A stretch of 64,000 bases of DNA from Streptomyces sp. S.PB5 (GTDB lineage: Bacteria; Actinomycetota; Actinomycetes; Streptomycetales; Streptomycetaceae), in NCBI RefSeq assembly GCF_030403745.1, contig NZ_JAQMWP010000018.1, forward strand, positions 154,677-218,676, written 5' to 3'. Each line of letters opens with the position of its first letter. Positions within the stretch are counted from its first letter, which is position 1. Under the pieces are notes generated by a model, which saw only the letters and a list, made by a program, of their open reading frames with translations, was not told where the DNA came from and searched no databases. A program made the position numbers and the translations under genes. Shown one piece after another: positions 35,301 to 41,781 of this stretch.

Positions 35301-35582
35301 ACCGCGCCCGCAGGCACCGCCAAGGTGACCGTGACCGCCACCACCCAGCCCATCGACCCCGCGGCCCATGCCTCGACGGGCTCGTTCTGGGACTTCACCG
35401 CGGACTACACCCCACTCTCCGTCGCCGCGGGCAAGACGGGCACGATGACCCTCACCCTCGCCCCGACGGCCCCCGTCGGCACGGTCGTCCACGGGATCCT
35501 CTACGTGGGCAACGACACGGCGATGGGCAGCGGGAACGGTTCCGAGATCACCGGCATCCCGTACACGTACACCGTCGGCTGA
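32301..35582 (+). CDS. Secreted S8/S53-superfamily serine protease with unusual triad
   Basis: The 1093-residue protein has a signal peptide (hydrophobic segment ending ATAAPTPAA near residue 34), an inhibitor-I9-like prodomain (QRVIVLLRDQH, about residues 47-130) and a subtilase-fold catalytic domain at about 165-480. The visible motifs are VAFMADGID, VINQSFGWN, STGDSG (Asp341) and GGTSQSAP (Ser431). The canonical HGTHVAG helix is missing; the same place reads GGEGFGDASS, with Glu227 and Asp231 spaced as in sedolisins. A long C-terminal region of beta-sandwich domains follows (about 500-1093). It probably degrades extracellular protein. Confidence 0.85.
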   Translation: MHNRRTGGAGRRVALTGTLVLSVLALGTVPATAAPTPAAAAADSGGTQRVIVLLRDQHPDLSPRTNAARRDKAVAQDQAPILSLLRNGGATRVRQLSLVNAVAATLKPSEISRIRADRQVAAVVPDLPLPRPRQHTATTAAGSSSGTTPVACPKDPKHPIVEPEALSLTKTDAAQKSATGKGVKVAFMADGIDVDNPEFIRPDGSHVITDYEDFTGEGTNGTTSGGEGFGDASSLAAQGSRTYDLAEQLPYATKVPKGCTFRIRGFAPDAELMSLQVFGGKAAALMSGFVQAVQYAVEHHADVINQSFGWNYYPDPATDPVRMADRAAVAAGVTVVASTGDSGVSGTIASPASDPDVIGVGGTTALRVASRGYGYPGWTSDNIAALSSGGTTLGNKLVDLVAPGVSGMAACTPSPRWTACSQPTQVFGGTSQSAPLVAGAAADVIQAYKATHDGARPAPGLVKRLLTGTATDLRVPADEQGAGLLNTDAAVRAARAVDATGGSADSTSLVPSAGQLNLSGRPGATRHTTVTLTNTANRPQKVTMTSRTLGSTTFRSARTVTVGAPLGDTPLGRLAVKPFTVRVPKGTPYLGVTTAWPGKDGQGYLIPVLSDPKGRLVQLGYDYGGSGHSNHQYVDVHDPVPGNWTVKVVWNYGVNGLQWANDKPGTYRGPLHVQVTGRRWTSAGVPAWTRTVPAGGTADFPVTVSIPRAAGDTPFSLQFDSAAGTHLSLPVARRTLLPVDPAPGHSTTFTTRITGGVGRDAGQAKGYYLDVPAGRRNLTVDLTAQDADTELNYYLISPQQQIIARDANRTYAKTPAPTKYASLTVNRPAAGRWTLIVVLPNPVSGKEFSEQVTGRVRLDAPVTVSAPGLPDSPARVIKQGSKLKVTVRMPNPGPAKRSYFLDPRLAASADVVLPEPDGKTTVPVGGYNTYWWVPTHTTALRATVTADIPVDASLRPWNGEPEVLGAPGPDGSRVATATADQLASGVWYVGVSAPGPFKDSTAPAGTAKVTVTATTQPIDPAAHASTGSFWDFTADYTPLSVAAGKTGTMTLTLAPTAPVGTVVHGILYVGNDTAMGSGNGSEITGIPYTYTVG

Positions 35583-35596
35583 CCCAGCCGTCCACC

Positions 35597-35642
35597 GGCA
35601 CGACCGTCGGCCGACCCTCAGTGGCCGGCCGACGGTCGTGCC
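35597..35642. terminator. Strong hairpin terminator after protease gene
   Basis: Perfect 17-base arms, GGCACGACCGTCGGCCG (35597-35613) and its complement (35626-35642), enclose a 12-base loop, 15 bases after the protease stop codon. Confidence 0.8.
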
Positions 35643-35681
35643 GGGTGCGACGGCTGCTTTCTGTCGTGTCGGTGGTGCCGG

Positions 35682-35860
35682 TCAGGGGGTGATGAGGACC
35701 TCGAGGGATTTGCGGTCGGCCATGTCCTGACAGTCGGCCGGGACGCCGTCGAGGATGTCGGGCATCAGTTCCGCGGTGTGGGCGCGGACCGGCGTGAAGA
35801 CCAGTGGCCGGCCCGCGGTTTCGGCGTAGTCGCGTGACATCTGGTTCGTGATCAGCCGAG
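35682..35860 (-). pseudogene. Unidentified coding fragment (3' end only)
   Basis: A minus-strand frame ends with MSRDYAETAGRPLVFTPVRAH then ADCQDMADRKSLEVLITP and a stop. The amino acid composition and codon use look like a real gene end, but upstream the frame crosses into the GNAT locus and no start is credible. I do not recognise the family; it is probably the tail of a truncated gene. Confidence 0.3.
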
Positions 35861-35949
35861 GCCGAGGAGTGCCAGGAGCGCCGAGGGCCGCAGGCGTTGT
35901 GGCGGAGGCCGCCCGACCGTGACGACTCCCGTGATCGCGGACGGATCCT

Positions 35950-36369
35950 TTGGCTTGCAGTAGCGCGCTGTTTGCCGAGGACGCGGGGATTCGTGATCCG
36001 AGCGTCAACGTCAGCTGGCCGCGTGAGCACGGACGAGAGCGTTTCACCGCCGGGATCGACGATCCAGACCGGTTGCTGCTCGTTGCCGACCGGAACGGCG
36101 AGGTCGTCGGGCATCTCACCGGTGTGGCGGCCGAGGGGTCGGCGATGAAGCCCGTAAAGGTCGCGTCGCTGGTGAGCATGTATGTGCAGCCCGCTTATCG
36201 GCGGGAACACATCGGTGGGCGACTGATCGAGGAGTTCATGGCCTGGGCGAAGGGAAAGGGAGCGGAGCTGGCGGAAGTGACGGCCTACTCGAGTAACACC
36301 GAGGCCGTTCGGTTTTATGAGCGCAATGGCTTCGCGGCCGAGTCAGTGACCTTGGAGACCGCTCTGTAG
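35950..36369 (+). CDS. GNAT-family N-acetyltransferase, N-terminus apparently truncated
   Basis: The 139-residue frame has the GNAT core: SLVSMYVQPAYRREHIGGRLIEEF (acetyl-CoA site R/Q-x-x-G-x-G/A variant) and SSNTEAVRFYERNGF. Typical relatives have about 15-25 more residues before SALFAEDAG, with an initial beta strand. Here an in-frame stop lies just upstream and the only start is a TTG without a ribosome-binding site, so the gene may be 5'-truncated. The substrate is unknown. Confidence 0.6.
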   Translation: MACSSALFAEDAGIRDPSVNVSWPREHGRERFTAGIDDPDRLLLVADRNGEVVGHLTGVAAEGSAMKPVKVASLVSMYVQPAYRREHIGGRLIEEFMAWAKGKGAELAEVTAYSSNTEAVRFYERNGFAAESVTLETAL

Positions 36370-36814
36370 GCGTGTAGGTCGCATCGTGTGCCGCCGCACG
36401 ACTGGTGTGTGGGCCGGTCACTTCGTGTAGGTCTCCCGGGCTTGCGCCTTGGTCTTGGCCAGGCGGTAGGGCTTGGTGCCGTCTCGATGATGGCGGCGTT
36501 GAAGGTGAGCGGGTCCACGATCGCTGCGGAGAGCCGCGGGTGGGGGGTAAGGGAGGACCGGACGGAGTGGGTGGGGCAGCGATCATGGTCACGGAAGTCC
36601 CTCCGGGGCGGGCTCTCCTCTATGCCGTTCGAGGAAGGGGCAAGGCAGGACCTTGACGAGCTGGTACCGATGTCAACGACCTGCGGCCTGTGCGGAACAG
36701 GAAAGGCCGTGCCCGTGCCGAGCGCCTCGAACCGGAAGACTTTGTGGTCCTGTGCCTGGAGTTTGTTCGGCCGGTGCCCTGCGGTTCAGGTCGATGACGT
36801 GGCAGCGAATGCCG
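36370..36814. other. Intergenic stretch with a small minus-strand coding shard
   Basis: No intact gene. On the minus strand near 36500-36418, DPLTFNAAIIET, then (after a one-base shift) GTKPYRLAKTKAQ and a stop resembles the C-terminal end of a small AAA-type or IstB-like protein, but I cannot confirm the family. Confidence 0.3.
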
Positions 36815-37498
36815 TCAGGGCGCGTCGGCGGTCTCCGCGACAAGCCCCTGAAGGAAGGTGGTGATCGCGGCCTCGAACGCCTCGGTGAAGGCTGGGTGCA
36901 TGAATGCCAGGCTCGCGTCGGCCTGGAAGGCGGCGAGCAGTGAGGGGGCGGGGCGGCTGCGGGTCCACAGGGCGCCGACGAGGATGATGACCATGTGCGC
37001 GGCGCGGAGCGCCCGTTCGTCGTCGAGTTCGGGTAGCAGGTCGCGAAGCTGCTCCCCGAGCCAGCGGATGCCGTCACGTGAGGACCTCTTGTACCTGGTC
37101 GCGACGTCGACGGAGATGTTGTGCTCCAGGATCGCGTGTTGCACGCTCAGCAGTTCGCACAGCATCGGGTGAGCGGCGAACGTGGTGGCCAGCCGTGCCG
37201 CGACCTGGCGTGCCCTCACCGGAGCCGGTGCGGACGGGTCGACCCACTCGGGGAACGACTCGGCGGTCTCGGCCCGGTAGCGGGCGGCCGCCTCGGTGAG
37301 CAGGCTGAGCAACACCGCCTCGCGTGACTCGAAGTAGAGCGACATGGCGGACTTCGACAGTCCGACCCGGCGGCTGAGTTCGTTCAGGCTCACCGCCGCG
37401 ACCGGCATCTCGTCGAGCATGCCGGCCGCGGTCTGCAGGATGCTCTGCCGCCGTTCGGCGCGCTGCTCCTCGCTGCGGGCGCGATGGAAGGTTGCCAT
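36815..37498 (-). CDS. TetR-family transcriptional regulator
   Basis: The 227-residue protein has a TetR helix-turn-helix (VSLNELSRRVGLSKSAMSLYFESREAVL) at residues 35-62 and a helical ligand domain. The ATG at 37498 is preferred to the in-frame GTG 51 bases upstream, which would overlap the operator. It is divergent from the aldehyde dehydrogenase gene, and an 18-bp-arm palindrome lies between them, so it almost certainly represses the dehydrogenase-SDR pair and itself. Confidence 0.85.
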   Translation of the reverse strand: MATFHRARSEEQRAERRQSILQTAAGMLDEMPVAAVSLNELSRRVGLSKSAMSLYFESREAVLLSLLTEAAARYRAETAESFPEWVDPSAPAPVRARQVAARLATTFAAHPMLCELLSVQHAILEHNISVDVATRYKRSSRDGIRWLGEQLRDLLPELDDERALRAAHMVIILVGALWTRSRPAPSLLAAFQADASLAFMHPAFTEAFEAAITTFLQGLVAETADAP

Positions 37499-37526
37499 CC
37501 CGTGAGGATAACCGACCGCCGGTCCA

Positions 37527-37574
37527 TTGACTGTGAACCGGCGGTACATTAACTTGAATGTACCGCCGGTTCAC
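37527..37574 (+). promoter_or_regulatory. Promoter overlapped by a large perfect palindrome (TetR operator)
   Basis: GTGAACCGGCGGTACATT (37533-37550) is repeated as its exact complement at 37557-37574 around a 6-base spacer. TTGACT (37527-37532), a 17-base spacer and TAACTT (37550-37555) make a good -35/-10 pair for the aldehyde dehydrogenase operon, with the palindrome covering it. Binding would block this promoter. Confidence 0.8.
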
Positions 37575-37625
37575 TATTGGGGACGGGTCGGTCATGCCGT
37601 CGACGACCGAGGGAAGGGACACGCC

Positions 37626-39227
37626 ATGAAGGCCACGGAGGCTGTCGACTGGGTCGACCCCGCCCGCTGGCGGGCCACGCCGGCGGCGGAGCGGCTCAGG
37701 CTGCTTCGCCTGGTCCAGGCGAACATCGACCGGTACTTCGACGAGCTGGTGGCGGCGGACTGCCGTGCGAAGGGCATCGACCCCGCGAACCCGGCCGACG
37801 CCCACCAGGTCGGCACGGGCGTGCAGCGCGTCCTGGTGCCGGTACCCGTGAACGTCGCGGCTGCCATCGACCTGTACGAGGGCCTGGTCCGTGGCCGCCC
37901 GCTCCAGCCGCTCGCGGTCACCCCTGCCGGGGACGGCCGCTTCGACGTCCGGGTCTCCCCGCGCGGGAAGGACCGCCTGCTCAACAGCGACCGGTCCGAC
38001 GTACTGCGCGTCGTCGGCGAGCCTCGCCGGGTGGACCCCTACGCCAAGCCCGGCGGCATCGTGGCCGTGCTCGGGGCGGGGAACGTCGCGTCGTCTTTCG
38101 AGATGATCCGGGCCCTCTTCGTCGACGGCTACGTGGCCGTCCACAAGCCCCACCCCCTCAACGAGGACGCCGACCGGGTGTGGGAGAAGGTCCTGCAACC
38201 CCTCGTCGACGTCCACGCCGTCGCCTTCTGCCCCGCCGACGAAGGGCGCGAGCTGACCCAGGACCCCCGCCTCTCCAAGATCTACTTCACCGGCGGCACC
38301 GGCTCCGCCAAGGCGATCATGGAAGCCACCGACACCGAACTGGTCTCCGAGTGCGGCGGCAACAACCCGTGCATCGTCGTTCCCGGCGACCGCCCGTGGA
38401 CCGAACGGGAGATCCGCCACCAGGCACTCCAGATCGCCACCATCGTCACGATCAGCGGCGGCTCGATCTGCGGCCGCACGCAGACCCTGGTGACGAGCCG
38501 GCACTGGCCGCAGCGGCGGCAGCTCCTGGACGCGATCACCGTCGCCCTGCGGGACCTCACACCCGGCTCCAGCACCAGCTACCCCGGGGTCGACAAGACC
38601 TTCGCGGCCTTCCGCGACGCCTACCCGAGCGGGCGGATCGTGCAGCCCGCAGACGGCCGCCCCGCTTCGCAGGTCATGGTGATCGAAGACGTCGGCACCG
38701 AAGGCTTCGCCCTGGACAACGAGGCGTTCTGCCAGGTCATGAGCGAGGTCGCGCTCGACGTCCCGCCCGACGCCGGGACGTTCCTTCCCGCCGCGACGGA
38801 GTTCGCCAACGACAAGCTCCTCGGCACCCTGGCCGCGACGATCCTCATCGACGAGGACACCAAGAAGGCCCACGCGGCCACCGTGAACCGCGCGGTCTCG
38901 GACCTCCGCTACGGCGCCATCGGCGTCAACACGATGCCGCCGGTGGTGTGGACGAACCCCTACCTCATCTGGGGCGGGAACGAGGAGGGCCGCGCGTTCG
39001 TCTCCGGCCGCGGCAACTTCGGCAACCTCCTGGGCTACGAGAACGCCGAGAAGTCGATCGTGGTCAGCGGCTTCACCTCGCCGGGCCACTTGATCATGAC
39101 GAGCAAGCGGGGCTGGCTCGACCTGTCGACGCGCTTCGCCCGGTACGCCATCCGCCCCACGTGGACACGGCTGTTCGCCCTCGCCTACGCCGCGACCCGC
39201 GCGGGTTTCCGTCGCGCCGGTTCCTGA
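37626..39227 (+). CDS. Aldehyde dehydrogenase-family protein
   Basis: The 533-residue protein has the ALDH fold: GGIVAVLGAGNVASSF in the cofactor domain, TGGTGSAKAIM, the general-base Glu in TELVSECGGNNP and the catalytic Cys in GGSICGRTQ. It is diverged from standard ALDHs (about 500 residues). The ATG at 37626 follows GAGGGAAGGGA. It is the first gene of a pair with the SDR at 39260; the pairing suggests oxidation of an alcohol or ketone to acid, or lipid aldehyde handling. Confidence 0.85.
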   Translation: MKATEAVDWVDPARWRATPAAERLRLLRLVQANIDRYFDELVAADCRAKGIDPANPADAHQVGTGVQRVLVPVPVNVAAAIDLYEGLVRGRPLQPLAVTPAGDGRFDVRVSPRGKDRLLNSDRSDVLRVVGEPRRVDPYAKPGGIVAVLGAGNVASSFEMIRALFVDGYVAVHKPHPLNEDADRVWEKVLQPLVDVHAVAFCPADEGRELTQDPRLSKIYFTGGTGSAKAIMEATDTELVSECGGNNPCIVVPGDRPWTEREIRHQALQIATIVTISGGSICGRTQTLVTSRHWPQRRQLLDAITVALRDLTPGSSTSYPGVDKTFAAFRDAYPSGRIVQPADGRPASQVMVIEDVGTEGFALDNEAFCQVMSEVALDVPPDAGTFLPAATEFANDKLLGTLAATILIDEDTKKAHAATVNRAVSDLRYGAIGVNTMPPVVWTNPYLIWGGNEEGRAFVSGRGNFGNLLGYENAEKSIVVSGFTSPGHLIMTSKRGWLDLSTRFARYAIRPTWTRLFALAYAATRAGFRRAGS

Positions 39228-39259
39228 CATCCCCGCCGTCCGCCGAGAAAGGGCTCCCC

Positions 39260-40096
39260 ATGAACAACAAGATCGCCCTGGTCACCGGTGCCTCCTCGGG
39301 CATCGGCGAGAGCACCGCCCGCCGCCTCCACGACGCCGGCTTCGTCGTCTACGCCGCCGCCCGCCGCGTCGACCGGATGACGTCACTGGCCGCCGCAGGC
39401 ATGCACCCCGTCGCCCTCGACGTCACCGACGAATCCGCGGCCGAGAAAGCCGTCGCGGACATCCTCACGGCGCACGGCCGGATCGACGTCCTGGTCAACA
39501 ACGCCGGATACGGCTCCTACGGCGCGCTCGAAGACGTCCCGATGTCCGAGGCCCGCTCCCAGATCGAGGTCAACCTCCTCGGCCTCGCCCACCTCACCCG
39601 GGCCGTGCTGCCGGCCATGCGGGCCCAGCACAGCGGCACCATCGTCAACATCAGTTCCATGGGCGGCCGGATCGCCACGCCCCTGGGGGCCTGGTACCAC
39701 GCCAGCAAATTCGCCGTCGAGGGACTCAGCGACGCCCTACGCCTGGAGCTGCGACGCTTCGGGATCGATGTCGTCGTCATCGAGCCCGGTGTGATCCGCA
39801 CCGAATGGGGCGGCATCGCGGCCCGCAAGGTCCGTGCCACTTCGGGCGAGGGGCCGTACAGCGACCAGGCCGAGGCCATGGCCGTGTCACTGGAGAACGC
39901 GTCCCGGCCGGACGCACCCAGGACCTCGTCCCCCGACGTCGTGGCCCGCGCCGTGACCCGAGCCGCCACGGCCCGCCGCCCCCGCACCCGGTACACCGCC
40001 GGCTTCGGTGCCCGGCCGCTCCTCCTCGTGCGCAGGATGCTGCCGGACCGGGCCTTCGATGCGTTCATCACACGCACCGCGAGCCTCCTCGGCTGA
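39260..40096 (+). CDS. Short-chain dehydrogenase/reductase
   Basis: The 278-residue classical SDR has TGASSGIG, NNAGYGSYG, Ser in NISSMGG and Tyr-Lys in YHASKFAVEG. Arg residues after strand two (AARRVDR) suggest NADP. It follows the aldehyde dehydrogenase by 32 bases with GAGAAAGGG before the ATG, and the pair is controlled by the TetR gene at 36815. Oxidoreductases of this subgroup often act on retinol- or steroid-like ketones; the substrate is unknown. Confidence 0.88.
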   Translation: MNNKIALVTGASSGIGESTARRLHDAGFVVYAAARRVDRMTSLAAAGMHPVALDVTDESAAEKAVADILTAHGRIDVLVNNAGYGSYGALEDVPMSEARSQIEVNLLGLAHLTRAVLPAMRAQHSGTIVNISSMGGRIATPLGAWYHASKFAVEGLSDALRLELRRFGIDVVVIEPGVIRTEWGGIAARKVRATSGEGPYSDQAEAMAVSLENASRPDAPRTSSPDVVARAVTRAATARRPRTRYTAGFGARPLLLVRRMLPDRAFDAFITRTASLLG

Positions 40097-40188
40097 GATC
40101 ACCACGATTCACCTCGTACGACAGTCGAGACAGGCGTCGCCGACGAAGTCCGCGACCGCGTGAACGTGCGCTCTGCAGCACCTGTCTC

Positions 40189-40425
40189 TCAGTCCCGCCA
40201 GCCATAGCGCCGCTCGGGCCGGCGGGCGGCGCCGTAACGCAGGGAGACATCCGCCGTGCCGGTGGTGTGGAAGCGCTCCGGGTAACGGCGGGCGCTGACA
40301 CGGGAGATACCAGTGGCGGCCGCGGATTCGGCGGCCGACAGGGTGCCGTCCGCATCGCGAAGCGTGCGTTCGACGAGGTCGGCGATCTCCACGTTCAGGC
40401 CCTTCGGGTTCGTAGCTGTGGGTGT
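40189..40425 (-). pseudogene. C-terminal fragment of a CitB/DpiA-family response regulator
   Basis: The minus frame reads GLNVEIADLVERTLRDADG, SAAESAAATGISRVSARRY and GTADVSLRYGA, ending GWRD. This is the helix-turn-helix tail of CitB-type response regulators. The receiver domain is absent; instead the frame runs into unrelated sequence. Confidence 0.6.
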
Positions 40426-40837
40426 GGGGCAACGCCATTCGCAGCCGTGGATCGTGTCGGAGGAACTGGCGTCGACCATCCAGCTGTTGTTGTCCCTGCC
40501 GGCGCGGAAGCAGGTCCGAGGGCAGAGTTCCTCGGCCGGGCTGGCCTTGGCTTTCAAATCGTCCAGGAGAAATACCGACGCGGCCCTGCTGCGCGATCCT
40601 GCACCCTGAGGAGTACGAGCAGGGTCCACTGGATCGGGGGGCCTACCTGGCCGAGGGCCGGTCGGCCCCGGCCACGCACCCGACCACGGCAGCCCGGCTC
40701 GCCCTGTTGCCGGATCGTAAGCGGTGGTCCCGGGAAAAGGTCGCGGTCCTGCGTGCGACCCCTCGTTGCGAGTGTCGGACCGGGCGGGCGGTGAGCGGGA
40801 TCCTGTGCTTCCTGCACACCAGCTCGGAAGTTGACTC

Positions 40838-40987
40838 TGCGAGGAGATCGAGATCTTCCCGCCAATGCGCCCTGCACCACCGCGACAGCCCGCGGGCGTC
40901 ATCGACGCGGCGAGCACCCTGGACGAGATGGTCCAGCGGATCCTGCGTGACACCGGCCTGGGCCACGTCTTCCCGATAGACGGGTGA
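40838..40987 (+). pseudogene. C-terminal fragment of a nucleotide-kinase-like protein
   Basis: The plus frame ends with PAGVIDAASTLDEMVQRILRDTG then GHVFPIDG and a stop. The pattern of a final Asp-x-Ala-x-x-x-LDE helix resembles the C-terminus of AAA/thymidylate-kinase-like proteins. Nothing of the P-loop domain is present upstream. The family is uncertain. Confidence 0.35.
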
Positions 40988-41163
40988 CTCGCCGTTGCGG
41001 GCGGCTTCCTGTGGTGTTCAGAGGTCAAGGTCGGCGGCGGTACGGATTCTTTGCAAGAGAAGTAACCGCAGCCTGCGCACCTGAACGACGTTCACCGTAC
41101 GGCCAACTCCAGCCTGGTGCACCTCCATTTCGCCCCGCCCTGCATGCCGATGGGGAGGATGTG

Positions 41164-41400
41164 GCCCGCACCGCGGTTGCGGCCCGACGGATGGAGGCCG
41201 CAACCGACCCCAACGACCCCGACCTTGCGGCACTGGTCGGTGAGCTGTCCGTGCAGGACTGCGACATGTGGTCCAGCCCGGACGGCAGCGGCCAGCGCCT
41301 GATGGTGCTCACCGCGGAGGAGGGCACGTACGCGCATGAGGCTCTTCAGATGCTCGCCTCATGGGCCGGCGAACCGGAGCATGAACTCGGTCACCACTGT
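41164..41400 (+). pseudogene. MmyB-type XRE regulator remnant with internal deletion
   Basis: RRMEAATDPNDPDLAALVGELS followed by VLTAEEGTYAHEALQMLASWAG matches two separated blocks of the MmyB-like ligand-binding domain found in Streptomyces XRE regulators. The normal HHPVVGDL middle block and the N-terminal helix-turn-helix are missing. Confidence 0.5.
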
Positions 41401-41441
41401 GGCTCCGCCATCCCACGCACCCGGCCCGACGCGGTCGTGAT

Positions 41442-41579
41442 CACAACACTGTCGAGCGCCTGATCAACAAGCTGAAAGCATGGCGCGGCACCGCGACCCG
41501 CTACGACAAGACACCCCAGAGCTACCTCGCCGGCCTCCATCTGCGAGGAGCCGTGATCTGGATGCGCAGCCTCCAATGA
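41442..41579 (+). pseudogene. IS5-family transposase C-terminal fragment
   Basis: HNTVERLINKLKAWRGTATRYDKTPQSYLAGLHLRGAVIWMRSL and a stop form the exact pattern of the C-terminus of IS5-type (IS427-like) DDE transposases, including the catalytic-Glu region VERLINKLK. The rest of the transposase is missing. Confidence 0.7.
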
Positions 41580-41618
41580 TCACGACTTCGTCGGGGTCAC
41601 AAGAAGTCGCTGCCGCTG

Positions 41619-41780
41619 CTAGCTGATCGTGTCAGGGAGATCAGGGGACCTCGTGTCGGCCACCAGTTCGGCAAGCTGGAAGAAGTACTCGAACTCAGAG
41701 AGGCGCCCGTTGACCCGAACGAAGTAGGACCGGTCCGAGCACCTGAACACCTCGCGTCGCTTGACCTTCGTGACGTCACT
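41619..41780 (-). other. Possible small coding tail of unknown family
   Basis: A minus-strand frame reads VKRREVFRCSDRSYFVRVNGRLSEFEYFFQLAELVADT and stops at 41619. The composition is protein-like, but there is no convincing start between it and the ligase gene. It may be a small ORF downstream of ligA or a gene relic. Confidence 0.25.
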
Positions 41781-41781
41781 G

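Noticed and set aside
32685..35492. 935-codon minus-strand ORF opposite the protease
   Set aside because: Shadow of the protease gene; composition is Gly/Arg/Val repeats without motifs.
37074..39230. 718-codon minus ORF opposite the aldehyde dehydrogenase
   Set aside because: Antisense shadow; its C-terminal part runs through the TetR gene in the wrong frame.
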